64,000 nt of DNA from Nemertoderma westbladi (Eukaryota > Xenacoelomorpha > Nemertodermatida > Nemertodermatidae), in contig JAUCBJ010005355.1 of the NCBI GenBank assembly GCA_032718475.1, positions 1 to 64,000 on the forward strand, read 5' to 3'. Shown here piece after piece: positions 44,847-57,876 of the stretch. The stretch's first letter is position 1; every line of letters begins with the position of its first letter. Both the position numbers and the translations under genes were made by a program. Below the pieces are notes generated by a model, which searched no databases, was not told the DNA's origin, and worked only from the letters and a program-made list of their open reading frames with translations.

Positions 44847-46338
44847 CTGAAATAAATAAACTTGTTAAATACATTATATCTCTGGAGGCAAATATAATGT
44901 AAAACTGAAATAATAATTTACTATTGAGAGCAGGGAAGGCACTGGGATCGAAAATAACGCGAACAATTTATTAGAGTTAATTATCACCTCATGTCAGGTG
45001 TTGTTTTTACAGGGATTTTTACAGAATCTATTACCAACCCCGGATAACCTTATTTATCACCCAGTTATTTAGTTATTTTACGAGTTATTTATCCGAGGGC
45101 AGTTAACAAACACGAGGTTTCGTTAACTCCCCGAGGATAAATAACTAGTAAAATAACTAATAAACCAGCGTATCCGGTTTCAGAGTGTCGCGGTGACAGG
45201 AAATTCGTATAGCCCCCGCCCGCATAGGTTACATACAATCTACAACCTCGAGTCGACCAAATCTTATGGGTCAAATGAGCTTGGATGTTGAGGGACAGGT
45301 GTGTTTTTACTCCTATTACCGTTCGAATTGTAACTGCTAGCCAAAGTGACAATTCTAGGGACGAATTGGTCTGTGAGTTCTACACCCAGAATATGGACAA
45401 TGGGCCCTCACAATCAATCTATCGAGGGGACAGAAAGATGTCAGTGAGGAAATTCACACCCGGTACCCCTCCATGAGCATGTGGGAGGGGGAGCAATACG
45501 CCAAGCTGCACAGCATCCTCACATAAAGCTGAACCTCCTCAGGATGCGGAATTAAAAGTGAAACAGATATCAACAAAATGGTAAACTGCAAATTATAACG
45601 TTTTACATTTTCCATGCAGACACATTCAGTGCGTCATCTGTGGAAGAGGAGATAATCTTATCTAGGGGCTGCATGGATAGATAAGGCGGTGAGGTTTATC
45701 TAGGGAAGTGCAGGTAGAATCGGTAGCACAGGTCCAATTTGAGTGTCATCGTTCATGTTGAGGCAATAAATGCTGATGATACCTTTTATGCAAATACCAA
45801 CCAAGCTACTGTCGTACTCTTGGAGCAGTGTGTTGGTAGAAGTTGCACTACAGTACTGTATGCGATGGTCAGAGAATGTCATCCTCCTGGAGGGCACCAC
45901 CAATGGTATCTGGTGCACCAAGATGGTTAGGCGGGGTGGTACCGGTATGCGTCTCTGTGATAAAGGCATATCACGCCTGTTTGCCGGTGGTTGTAGTTCG
46001 CGCTGCTGCTGCCCACTGCAGTTTTGGAAATTTGGAAAACATACTTATTGTGTTTATTTAAGAAAACTTCACTCACTGCGCTACTGTAGCTTGGACCATA
46101 ATTAGACCCAAGTAGTGATGGTAAAAGGTGCGCTGCCTTTCAAACAATGATGTAGTAATCATTGATTTTTGTCAACAAACTTCCTGGAAAAGCCTTCTGT
46201 CAAACACAGTATGACAGAACATACCGCTTCGATTATTGCATAATTTTTGGTAAATTTTATTTTATATAAGTACTTATGCTCATTAAATGTTAATGTAAGT
46301 TTTGGTAAATATAATATAATTTAGGATGGAAAACTTAC
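44847..46338 (-). other. Intron between the last two exons
   Basis: About 1.5 kb with a GTAAGT donor at 46338 and an acceptor at 44847. It contains the foldback element at 45037-45181. Short open frames at 45739-46105 show no domain and I leave them out. Confidence 0.6.
45037..45181. repeat. Foldback (MITE-like) element in an intron
   Basis: Inverted arms of about 65 bases: CCGGATA at both ends, with AGTTATTTAGTTATTTTACG at the left and its near complement at the right, around a loop near 45105-45115. No coding capacity. Confidence 0.65.
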
Positions 46339-46467
46339 TCTTCATCTGACATAGATTGCATTTGACTGGGCACCGGTGCCAGGCATAATACTGTTTCTCT
46401 TTGTTGTCAGCATGGCAATCAACATCACCGCAGTCTGTGGTGTCGAAGCATCCGTGAACCTCCGGAG
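46339..46467 (-). CDS. EGF/ShK gene, exon encoding a ShK-like domain
   Basis: 129 bases, phase 1 at both ends, bounded by ATTTTGTTTCCAG and GTAAGT. It encodes 43 residues with cysteines arranged CFDTTDC, then DVDC, then a 13-residue stretch, then CPVKCNLC. The six-cysteine spacing and the C-x3-C-x2-C end fit a ShK domain. Symmetric phase-1 exons can be duplicated or shuffled without frame damage, which fits a repeat of this module. The 35/31-bp minisatellite begins about 40 bases upstream of this acceptor. Confidence 0.75.
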
Positions 46468-46505
46468 CTGGAAACAAAATATTTGTTTTTGAATAATTTG
46501 TTCTC

Positions 46506-48530
46506 AATATCTACCCAACACCGTGTTGTTAGTGCCAATCAATATCTACCCAACACCGTGTTGTTAGTGCCAATCAATATCTACCCAACACCGTGTTGTT
46601 AGTGCCAATCAATATCTACCCAACTCCATGTTGTTAGTGTCAATAAAATATCTACCCAACTGTTGTTAGTGTCAATAAATTTCTACCCATCTGTTGTTAG
46701 TGTCAATCAATATCTACCCAACTCCATGTTGTTGGTGTCAATCAATATCTACCCAACTGTTGTTAGTGTCAATCAATTTCTACCCAACACCGTGTTGTTA
46801 GTGTCAATCAATATCTACCCAACACCGTGTTGTTAGTGCCAATCAATATCTACCCAACTGTTGCTAGTGTCAATCAATATCTACCCATCTGTTGTTAGTG
46901 TCAATCAATATCTACCCAACTGTTGTTAGTGTCAATCAATATCTACTCAACACCGTGTTGTTAGTGATAATCAATATCTACCCAACAGTTGTTAGTGCCA
47001 ATCAATATCTACCGAACACCGTGTTGTTAGTGTCAATCAATATCTACCCAACACCGTGTTGTTAGTGCCAATCAATATCTTCCCAACTCCGTGTTGTTAG
47101 TGTCATTCAATATCTACCCAACTGTTGTTAGTGTCAATCAATATCTACCCAACTGTTGTTAGTGTCAATCAATTTCTACCCAACTGTTGTTAGTGTCAAT
47201 CAATATCTACCCAACTGTTGTTTGTGTCAATCAATATCTACCCAACTGTTGTTTGTGTCAATCAATATCTACCCAACTGTTGTTAGTGTCAATCAATATC
47301 TACCCAACTGTTGTTAGTGTCAATCAATTTCTACCCAACTGTTGTTAGTGTCAATCAATATCTACCCAACTGTTGTTAGTGTCAATCAATTTCTACCCAA
47401 CTGTTGTTAGTGTCAATCAATATCTACCCAACTGTTGTTAGTGTCAATCAATATCTACCCAACTGTTGTTAGTGTCAATCAATATCTACCCAACTGTTGT
47501 TAGTGTCAATCAATATCTACCCAACTCCATGTTGTTAGTGCCAATCAATATCTACCCAACACCGTGTTGTTAGTGTCAATCAATATCTACCCAACACCGT
47601 GTTGTTAGTGTCAATCAATACCTACCCAACTCCATGTTGTTAGTGCCAATCAATATCTACCCAACACCGTGTTGTTAGTGTCAATCAATATCTACCCAAC
47701 ACCGTGTTGTTAGTGTCAATCAATATCTACCCAACTGTTGTTAGTGTCAATCAATATCTACCCAACTCCATGTTGTTAGTGCCAATCAATATCTACCCAA
47801 CACCGTGTTGTTAGTGTCAATCAATATCTACCCAACTGTTGTTAGTGTCAATCAATATCTACCCAACTCCATGTTGTTAGTGCCAATCAATATCTACCCA
47901 ACACCGTGTTGTTAGTGTCAATCAATATCTACCCAACTGTTGTTAGTGTCAATCAATTTCTACCCAACTGTTGTTAGTGTCAATCAATATCTACCCAACT
48001 GTTGTTAGTGTCAATCAATATCTACCCAACTGTTTTTAGTGTCAATCAATATCTACCCAACTGTTGTTAGTGTCAATCAATATCTACCCAACTACATGTT
48101 GTTAGTGCCAATCAATATCTACCCAACACCGTGTTGTTAGTGTCAATCAATATCTACCCAACACCGTGTTGTTAGTGTCAATCAATATCTACACAACTGT
48201 TGTTAGTGTCAATCAATATCTACCCAACTCCATGTTGTAAGTGCCAATCAATATCTACCCAACACCGTGTTGTTAGTGTCAATCAATATCTACCCAACTG
48301 TTGTTAGTGTCAATCAATATCTACCCAACTCCATGTTGTTAGTGACAATCAATATCTACCCAACACCGTGTTGTTAGTGTCAATCAATATCTACCCAACA
48401 CCGTGTTGTTAGTGTCAATCAATATCTACCCAACTGTTGTTAGTGTCAATCAATATCTACCCAACTCCGTGTTGTTAGTGTCAATCAATATCTACCCAAC
48501 TCCATGTTGTTAGTGCCAATCAATATCAAT
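46506..48530 (-). repeat. 35/31-bp minisatellite (about 60 copies) in the intron between two ShK exons
   Basis: Units contain CAATCAATATCTACCCAAC followed by either ACCGTGTTGTTAGTGT or the shorter TGTTGTTAGTGT. The 4-base difference removes half of a small palindrome (CAACACCGTGTTG). On the minus strand every unit carries CACTAAC, a good branch-point consensus, and GGGTAG. The array ends about 40 bases from the exon acceptor at 46468. Confidence 0.92.
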
Positions 48531-48650
48531 CTAAAAGCGCCGGACCTGCAATCTATTGGTTGTTGGTTCAGCCCCGCCAGGGTCCACTCAGCCATTCATC
48601 CACAGGGATCGATAAAATCAGTACCAGTTAAATTACTTGGAGCAAAACAA
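48531..48650 (+). repeat. SINE fragment with box B and a conserved GATCGATAAAAT core
   Basis: Box-B-like GGTTCAGCCCC (48565-48575), then CACTCAGCCATTCATCC and GATCGATAAAATCAGTACCA. The last motif resembles the conserved body of tRNA-derived SINEs known from molluscs and related animals (from memory, not searched). The 5' tRNA part is truncated by the minisatellite. Confidence 0.5.
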
Positions 48651-48868
48651 GGGATAGTAGCGCACACCCCATTGATATGGTGCTTAGCAACTAGGTTGTT
48701 ATTTCAAAATACCCAAAGTCAAAAATGTGATAATTTCGAAAAAGAACTATAGAACTAAAAACATCAAAAAAATTAAATCCGTCCAAACATTTTCGGTATA
48801 CCTTTAATGCCGGACTATAACGTTTATAGTTTGTTTTTAGTAGCTGCACTGTAAAACAACTTACTCAC

Positions 48869-49006
48869 CTTCGGTATCCAAATTTGAACATTTGCTAATT
48901 CGACAAGCTTTGGGACAGTGTCTAAACATATACTGTGGGTTTACCCTGCACTCCCCCTTATTATTGGCCCAATGATTGCAGGTGTTTGATGAATCAATGC
49001 ATACTT
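48869..49006 (-). CDS. EGF/ShK gene, exon encoding a canonical ShK domain
   Basis: 138 bases, phase 1 at both ends, with acceptor CCTTCCCTTCTAG and donor GTGAGTAAG on the minus strand. The 46-residue product is a textbook ShK domain: CIDSSNTC, then the conserved WA followed by GEC, then NPQYM, then CPKAC and a final C. This is the strongest domain call in the gene. The entry phase matches the phase-1 donor of the exon at 50043-50160. ShK modules often sit in tandem or at the C-terminus of secreted proteases, peroxidases and matrix proteins. No catalytic domain is visible in the exons within this window, so the full role is unknown. Confidence 0.88.
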
Positions 49007-49069
49007 CTAGAAGGGAAGGTAAATATATATATATTTATTTAGTCCTATGGTAAATATTATATTTAGTGC

Positions 49070-49200
49070 AGCCAGGTCCCACCTTGGTGTAGTGTTCGCA
49101 TTGAATTCACATCTCGTGGAGGTCGGGTGTTCAATGCTGGTGCAGAGCAGACTTCGATTCGCCACGAATGCTTTAACCCTATTAGTACCGGGCTATAAAA
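49070..49200 (+). repeat. tRNA-derived SINE
   Basis: Box-A-like TTGGTGTAGTGTTC (49084-49097) and box-B-like GGGTGTTCAATGC (49125-49137) about 28 bases apart, followed by a short body. It lies in the intron between exons B and C, on the strand opposite to the gene. Confidence 0.45.
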
Positions 49201-49215
49201 TGCCGTACAAATACC

Positions 49216-49257
49216 GGGGGGGGGGGGGGGGGGTCATATTGACCCCCCCCCCCCCCC
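49216..49257. repeat. G18 / C15 inverted homopolymer hairpin
   Basis: A run of 18 G (49216-49233), a 9-base spacer TCATATTGA, then 15 C (49243-49257). It can form a G:C hairpin, or a G-quadruplex on one strand and an i-motif on the other. Run lengths may be unreliable in assembly. Confidence 0.85.
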
Positions 49258-49259
49258 AT

Positions 49260-50042
49260 CTCTAAAAAAATCGGAAAATTTTAACGAAACCGTCTGATTT
49301 CTTGTTTGTACGTAGATTTCACTAGTTTGAATCCGACCGAAATAAAAAATTTCGAAAAAATGTACTGGGGTGGTTATTTTGAATCACCAAAATTACAAGT
49401 AGTGAACAATTTTCATGAAATTTAAAAGTTACAATTTTCGGCTAATTGTTTTTGAATACAGGTGTTCTGGGGCGCAAAAGTTGTCAAGTTGTTTTCTGCT
49501 TACAACAGGGACTCTCCTTTGGAATCCCTAATTATTATTACCGCAGATATGTAACATCTTATTTAGAAACCCAAAGTACAATTTAAAAATGTTTTCAGGG
49601 ATATTCCAAAATGTAGACTAATCTTGGGGGACCACTTTCACTTTATTTGACAATTCATACTTCGGAAGCAGTGTATACCAGAGCATATTTATTACTCTAA
49701 TTCTAGAACTCATAGCAACAAGATAAGAACAGAGCAGTGTAATTGGCCAGATTGGCACTGTTATTGATGGGCTTTTATCTTGTTTTAATTGATTATTTTA
49801 TTACCATTTTATATATTATAATTAATAGTAATAATATAATCCAGTAATAGTATAGTAAATATAATCCAGATAATGAAATGAATGTAAATAGTTATAATTT
49901 GAACATAAATGTAGACGTTTTTAATGATAGAATGTATGGAATGTTGAATTTATGGAGGAAATATAATAATTCATAATTAACCAATCGAGATGTTTTAGGT
50001 CCTTATTAGGTCACTATATTTTAATTTATCTGTAAATTTTAC
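49260..50042 (-). other. Intron sequence between exons B and C
   Basis: A/T-rich, with no element recognised between the G/C hairpin and the GTAAATTT donor at 50042-50035. Confidence 0.5.
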
Positions 50043-50160
50043 CTTGTTCTGTATCAGGATCTGGTTCAGGAATGCAGTTCCCCTTTCCATCGTCGATGTA
50101 TTTACAACCACAAACTATAAGGTTGTGGTCAATAGAACAGGTTGAGTGAGGCCCACATAT
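50043..50160 (-). CDS. EGF/ShK gene, exon encoding an EGF-like domain
   Basis: 118 bases on the minus strand, acceptor CCTTGTATTTTAG and donor GTAAATTT, entering in phase 0 and leaving in phase 1. It encodes about 39 residues: ICGPHSTC, then IVCGC, then GKGNC, then an acidic proline-rich linker. The C-G-x-x-S-T-C and C-x-C spacing is typical of EGF-like domains. The entry phase matches the phase-0 donor of the exon at 61499-61656. The first 20 exon bases and the whole acceptor are duplicated in every unit of the adjoining 48-bp array. Confidence 0.8.
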
Positions 50161-53100
50161 CTAAAATACAAGGTACCTTACGGAGTAGATTGAGTGAGGT
50201 CCCCCTATCTAAAATACAAGGAACCTTACGGAGTAGATTGTGTGAGGTTCACATATCTAAAATACAAGGAACCTTACGGAGTAGATTGAGTGAGGTCCAC
50301 ATATCTAAAATACAAGGAACCTTACGGAGTAGATTGAGTGAGGTCCACATATCTAAAATACAAGGAACCTTACGGAGTAGATTGAGTGAGGTCCACATAT
50401 CTAAATTACCAGGAACCTTATGGAGTAGATGGAGTGAGGTCCACATATCTAAAATACAAGGAACCTTACGGAGTAGATTGAGTGAGGTCCACATATCTAA
50501 AATACAAGGAACCTTACGGAGTAGATTGAGTGAGGTCCACATATCTAAAATACAAGGAACCTTACGGAGTAGATTGAGTGAGGTCCACATATCTAAAATA
50601 CAAGGAACCTTACGGAGTAGATTGAGTGAGGTCCACATATCTAAATTACAAGGAACCTTATGGAGTAGATTGAGTGAGGTCCACATATCTAAAATACAAG
50701 GAACCTTATGGAGTAGATTGAGTGAGGTCCACATATCTAAAATACAAGGAACCTTACGGAGTAGATTGAGTGAGGTCCACATATCTAAAATACAAGGAAC
50801 CTTGCGGAGTAGATTGAGTGAGGTCCACATATCTAAAATACAAGGAACCTTGCGGAGTAGATTGAGTGAGGTCCACATATCTAAAATACAAGGAACCTTA
50901 TGGAGTAGATGGAGTGAGGTCCACATATCTAAAATACAAGGAATCTTATGGAGTAGATGGAGTGAGGTCCACATATCTAAAATACAAGGAACCATACGGA
51001 GAAGATTGAGTGAGGTCCTCATATCTAAAATACAAGGAACCTTATGGAGTAGATGGAGTGAGGTCCACATATCTAAAATACAAGGAACCTTACGGAGTAG
51101 ATTGAGTGAGGTCCACATATCTAAAATACAAGGAACCTTACGGAGTAGATTGAGTGAGGTCCACATATCTAAAATACAAGGAATCTTATGGAGTAGATGG
51201 AGTGAGGTCCTCATATCTAAAATACAAGGAATCTTACGGAGTAGATTGAGTGAGGTCCACATATCTAAAATACAAGGAACCTTATGGAGTAGATGGAGTG
51301 AGGTCCACATATCTAAAATACAAGGAATCTTATGGAGTAGATTGAGTGAGGTCCACATATCTAAAATACAAGGAACCTTATGGAGTAGATGGAGTGAGGT
51401 CCACATATCTAAAATACAAGGAACCTTATGGAGTAGATTGAGTGAGGTCCACATATCTAAAATACAAGGAACCTTATGGAGTAGATTGAGTGAGGTCCAC
51501 ATATCTAAAATACAAGGAACCTTACGGAGTAGATTGAGTGAGGTCCACATATCTAAAATACAAGGAACCTTATGGAGTAGATGGAGTGAGGTCCACATAT
51601 CTAAAATACAAGGAACCTTACGGAGTAGATTGAGTGAGGTCCACATATCTAAAATACAAGGAACCATACGGAGAAGATTGAGTGAGGTCCTCATATCTAA
51701 AATACAAGGAACCTTATGGAGTAGATGGAGTGAGGTCCACATATCTAAAATACAAGGAACCTTGCGGGGTAGATTGAGTGAGGTCCACATATCTAAAATA
51801 CAAGGAACCTTATGGAGTAGATGGAGTGAGGTCCACATATCTAAAATACAAGGAACCTTATGGAGTAGATGGAGTGAGGTCCTCATATCTAAAATACAAG
51901 GAACCTTACGGAGTAGATTGAGTGAGGTCCACATATCTAAAATACAAGGAACCTTATGGAGTAGATGGAGTGAGGTCCACATATCTAAAATACAAGGAAC
52001 CATACGGAGTAGATTGAGTGAGGTCCACATATCTAAAATACAAGGAACCTTGCGGAGTAGATTGAGTGAGGTCCACATATCTAAAATACAAGGAACCTTA
52101 CGGAGTAGATTGAGTGAGGTCCACATATCTAAAATACAAGGAACCTTACGGAGTAGATTGAGTGAGGTCCACATATCTAAAATACAAGGAATCTTATGGA
52201 GTAGATGGAGTGAGGTCCTCATATCTAAAATACAAGGAACCTTACGGAGTAGATTGAGTGAGGTCCTCATATCTAAAATACAAGGAACCTTATGGAGTAG
52301 ATGGAGTGAGGTCCACATATCTAAAATACAAGGAACCTTACGGAGTAGATTGAGTGAGGTCCACATATCTAAAATACAAGGAACCTTACGGAGTAGATTG
52401 AGTGAGGTCCACATATCTAAAATACAAGGAACCTTACGGAGTAGATTGAGTGAGGTCCACATATCTAAAATACAAGGAACCTTACGGAGTAGATTGAGTG
52501 AGGTCCACATATCTAAAATACAAGGAACCTTACGGAGTAGATTGAGTGAGGTCCACATATCTAAAATACAAGGAACCTTACGGAGTAGATTGAGTGAGGT
52601 CCACATATCTAAAATACAAGGAACCTTACGGAGTAGATTGAGTGAGGTCCACATATCTAAAATACAAGGAACCTTACGGAGTAGATTGAGTGAGGTCCAC
52701 ATATCTAAAATACAAGGAACCTTATGGAGTAGATTGAGTGAGGTCCACATATCTAAAATACAAGGAACCTTATGGAGTAGATGGAGTGAGGTCCACATAT
52801 CTAAAATACAAGGAACCTTATGGAGTAGATTGAGTGAGGTCCACATATCTAAAATACAAGGAACCTTATGGAGTAGATTGAGTGAGGTCCACATATCTAA
52901 AATACAAGGAACCTTACGGAGTAGATTGAGTGAGGTCCACATATCTAAAATACAAGGAACCTTATGGAGTAGATTGAGTGAGGTCCACATATCTAAAATA
53001 CAAGGAACCTTATGGAGTAGATTGAGTGAGGTCCACATATCTAAAATACAAGGAACCTTATGGAGTAGATGGAGTGAGGTCCTCATATCTAAAATACAAG

Positions 53101-56100
53101 GAACCTTACGGAGTAGATGGAGTGAGGTCCACATATCTAAAATACAAGGAACCTTACGGAGTAGATTGAGTGAGGTCCACATATCTAAAATACAAGGAAC
53201 CTTATGGAGTAGATTGAGTGAGGTCCTCATATCTAAAATACAAGGAACCTTATGGAGTAGATTGAGTGAGGTCCTCATATCTAAAATACAAGGAACCTTA
53301 CGGAGTAGATGGAGTGAGGTCCACATATCTAAAATACAAGGAACCTTACGGAGTAGATTGAGTGAGGTCCACATATCTAAAATACAAGGAACCTTATGGA
53401 GTAGATTGAGTGAGGTCCTCATATCTAAAATACAAGGAACCTTATGGAGTAGATTGAGTGAGGTCCACATATCTAAAATACAAGGAACCTTATGGAGTAG
53501 ATTGAGTGAGGTCCTCATATCTAAAATACAAGGAACCTTATGGAGTAGATTGAGTGAGGTCCACATATCTAAAATACAAGGAACCTTACGGAGTAGATGG
53601 AGTGAGGTCCACATATCTAAAATACAAGGAACCTTACGGAGTAGATTGAGTGAGGTCCACATATCTAAAATACAAGGAACCTTATGGAGTAGATTGAGTG
53701 AGGTCCTCATATCTAAAATACAAGGAACCTTATGGAGTAGATTGAGTGAGGTCCACATATCTAAAATACAAGGAATCTTATGGAGTAGATTGAGTGAGGT
53801 CCACATATCTAAAATACAAGGAACCTTACGGAGTAGATGGAGTGAGGTCCACATATCTAAAATACAAGGAATCTTATGGAGTAGATGGAGTGAGGTCCAC
53901 ATATCTAAAATACAAGGAACCATACGGAGTAGATTGAGTGAGGTCCTCATATCTAAAATACAAGGAACCTTGCGGAGTAGATTGAGTGAGGTCCACATAT
54001 CTAAAATACAAGGAACCTTACGGAGTAGATGGAGTGAGGTCCACATATCTAAAATACAAGGAACCTTATGGAGTAGATTGAGTGAGGTCCACATATCTAA
54101 AATACAAGGAACCTTACGGAGTAGATGGAGTGAGGTCCACATATCTAAAATACAAGGAATCTTATGGAGTAGATGGAGTGAGGTCCACATATCTAAAATA
54201 CAAGGAACCATACGGAGTAGATTGAGTGAGGTCCTCATATCTAAAATACAAGGAACCTTGCGGACTAGATTGAGTGAGGTCCACATATCTAAAATACCAG
54301 GAACCTTATGGAGTAGATTGAGTGAGGTCCTCATATCTAAAATACAAGGAATCTTATGGAGTAGATGGAGTGAGGTCCACATATCTAAAATACAAGGAAC
54401 CTTACTGAGTAGATTGAGTGAGGTCCTCATATCTAAAATACAAGGAACCTAACGTAGTAGATTGAGTGAGGTCCTCATATCTAAAATACAAGGAACCTTG
54501 CGGAGTAGATTGAGTGAGGTCCTCATATCTAAAATACAAGGAACCTAACGTAGTAGATTGAGTGAGGTCCTCATATCTAAAATACAAGGAACCTAACGTA
54601 GTAGATTGAGTGAGGTCCTCATATCTAAAATACAAGGAACCTTGCGGAGTAGATTGAGTGAGGTCCTCATATCTAAAATACAAGGAACCTAACGTAGTAG
54701 ATTGAGTGAGGTCCACATATCTAAAATACAAGGAACCATACGGAGTAGATTGAGTGAGGTCCACATATCTAAAATACAAGGAACCTTACTGAGTAGATTG
54801 AGTGAGGTCCTCATATCTAAAATACAAGGAACCTAACGTAGTAGATTGAGTGAGGTCCACATATCTAAAATACAAGGAACCATACGGAGTAGATTGAGTG
54901 AGGTCCACATATCTAAAATACAAGGAACCTTATGGAGTAGATTGAGTGAGGTCCACATATCTAAAATACAAGGAATCTTATGGAGTAGATGGAGTGAGGT
55001 CCACATATCTAAAATACAAGGAACCTTACTGAGTAGATTGAGTGAGGTCCTCATATCTAAAATACAAGGAACCTAACGTAGTAGATTGAGTGAGGTCCTC
55101 ATATCTAAAATACAAGGAACCTTGCGGAGTAGATTGAGTGAGGTCCACATATCTAAAATACAAGGAACCTTATGGAGTAGATTGAGTGAGGTCCACATAT
55201 CTAAAATACAAGGAACCTTATGGAGTAGATGGAGTGAGGTCCACATATCTAAAATACAAGGAACCTTATGGAGTAGATGGAGTGAGGTCCTCATATCTAA
55301 AATACAAGGAACCTTATGGAGTAGATTGAGTGAGGTCCACATATCTAAAATACAAGGAACCTTATGGAGTAGATGGAGTGAGGTCCACATATCTAAAATA
55401 CAAGGAACCTTACGGAGTAGATGGAGTGAGGTCCACATATCTAAAATACAAGGAACCTTACGGAGTAGATTGAGTGAGGTCCACATATCTAAAATACAAG
55501 GAACCATACGGAGAAGATTGAGTGAGGTCCTCATATCTAAAATACAAGGAACCTTATGGAGTAGATTGAGTGAGGTCCACATATCTAAAATACAAGGAAC
55601 CTTATGGAGTAGATGGAGTGAGGTCCTCATATCTAAAATACAAGGAACCTTATGGAGTAGATTGAGTGAGGTCCACATATCTAAAATACAAGGAACCTTA
55701 TGGAGTAGATGGAGTGAGGTCCACATATCTAAAATACAAGGAACCTTACGGAGTAGATTGAGTGAGGTCCACATATCTAAAATACAAGGAACCTTACGGA
55801 GTAGATTGAGTGAGGTCCACATATCTAAAATACAAGGAACCTTATGGAGTAGATTGAGTGAGGTCCACATATCTAAAATACAAGGAACCTTACGGAGTAG
55901 ATTGAGTGAGGTCCACATATCTAAAATACAAGGAACCATACGGAGAAGATTGAGTGAGGTCCTCATATCTAAAATACAAGGAACCTTACGGAGTAGATTG
56001 AGTGAGGTCCACATATCTAAAATACAAGGAACCTTATGGAGTAGATGGAGTGAGGTCCACATATCTAAAATACAAGGAACCTTATGGAGTAGATGGAGTG

Positions 56101-57876
56101 AGGTCCACATATCTAAAATACAAGGAACCATACGGAGAAGATTGAGTGAGGTCCTCATATCTAAAATACAAGGAACCTTACGGAGTAGATTGAGTGAGGT
56201 CCACATATCTAAAATACAAGGAACCTTATGGAGTAGATGGAGTGAGGTCCACATATCTAAAATACAAGGAACCTTATGGAGTAGATGGAGTGAGGTCCAC
56301 ATATCTAAAATACAAGGAACCATACGGAGAAGATTGAGTGAGGTCCTCATATCTAAAATACAAGGAACCTTATGGAGTAGATTGAGTGAGGTCCACATAT
56401 CTAAAATACAAGGAACCTTATGGAGTAGATGGAGTGAGGTCCGGTCCACATATCTAAAATACAAGGAACCTTATGGAGTAGATGGAGTGAGGTCCACATA
56501 TCTAAAATACAAGGAACCTTATGGAGTAGATTGAGTGAGGTCCACATATCTAAAATACAAGGAACCTTATGGAGTAGATGGAGTGAGGTCCACATATCTA
56601 AAATACAAGGAACCTTACGGAGTAGATTGAGTGAGGTCCACATATCTAAAATACAAGGAACCTTATGGAGTAGATTGAGTGAGGTCCACATATCTAAAAT
56701 ACAAGGAACCTTACGGAGTAGATTGAGTGAGGTCCACATATCTAAAATACATGGAACCATACGGAGTAGATTGAGTGAGGTCCACATATCTAAAATACAA
56801 GGAACCTTACGGAGTAGATTGAGTGAGGTCCACATATCTAAAATACAAGGAACCTTACGGAGTAGATTGAGTGAGGTCCACATATCTAAAATACAAGGAA
56901 CCTTACGGAGTAGATTGAGTGAGGTCCACATATCTAAAATACAAGGAACCTTACGGAGTAGATTGAGTGAGGTCCACATATCTAAAATACAAGGAACCTT
57001 ACGGAGTAGATTGAGTGAGGTCCACATATCTAAAATACAAGGAACCTTACGGAGTAGATTGAGTGAGGTCCACATATCTAAAATACAAGGAACCATACGG
57101 AGTAGATTGAGTGAGGTCCACATATCTAAAATACAAGGAACCTTACGGAGTAGATTGAGTGAGGTCCACATATCTAAAATACAAGGAACCTAATGGTGTA
57201 GATTGAGTGAGGTCCACATATCTAAAATACAAGGAACCTTATGGAGTAGATGGAGTGAGGTCCACATATCTAAAATACAAGGAACCATACGGAGAAGATT
57301 GAGTGAGGTCCTCATATCTAAAATACAAGGAACCTTATGGAGTAGATTGAGTGAGGTCCACATATCTAAAATACAAGGAACCTTATGGAGTAGATGGAGT
57401 GAGGTCCACATATCTAAAATACAAGGAACCATACGGAGAAGATTGAGTGAGGTCCTCATATCTAAAATACAAGGAACCTTATGGAGTAGATTGAGTGAGG
57501 TCCACATATCTAAAATACAAGGAACCTTATGGAGTAGATGGAGTGAGGTCCACATATCTAAAATACAAGGAACCTTATGGAGTAGATGGAGTGAGGTCCA
57601 CATATCTAAAATACAAGGAACCATACGGAGAAGATTGAGTGAGGTCCTCATATCTAAAATACAAGGAACCTTATGGAGTAGATGGAGTGAGGTCCACATA
57701 TCTAAAATACAAGGAACCTTATGGAGTAGATGGAGTGAGGTCCACATATCTAATATACAAAAGGAACCTTACGGAGTAGATGGAGTGAGGTCCACATATC
57801 TAAAATACAAGGAACCTTATGGAGTAGATGGAGTGAGGTCCACATATCTAAAATACAAGGAACCTTATGGAGTAGA
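50141..57876 (-). repeat. 48-bp minisatellite (about 161 copies) derived from a splice acceptor
   Basis: Units contain AGTAGATTGAGTGAGGTCC and CATATCTAAAATACAAGGA plus a variable ACCTTACGG/ACCTTATGG. On the minus strand this reads CCTTGTATTTTAG followed by ATATGTGGACCTCACTCAA, a copy of the exon B acceptor plus the first ~20 exon bases. The array runs into the exon without a break. Two frames stay open for over 1300 codons because 48 is divisible by three. These are repeat artefacts. Confidence 0.95.

Noticed and set aside
45700-46105. Several overlapping frames of 60-110 codons
   Set aside because: No domain, no splice support, all frames similar in length, and they lie within an intron of the minus-strand gene.
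46506-48530. CRISPR-like array (short repeats at regular spacing)
   Set aside because: The repeats are directly adjacent with no unique spacers, and the setting is a eukaryotic intron.
44707-49006. Calling the gene a toxin because of the ShK modules
   Set aside because: ShK domains are common in non-toxin secreted proteins. The modules sit in a multi-domain EGF-containing protein, and no toxin precursor layout (signal, propeptide, single domain) is visible.
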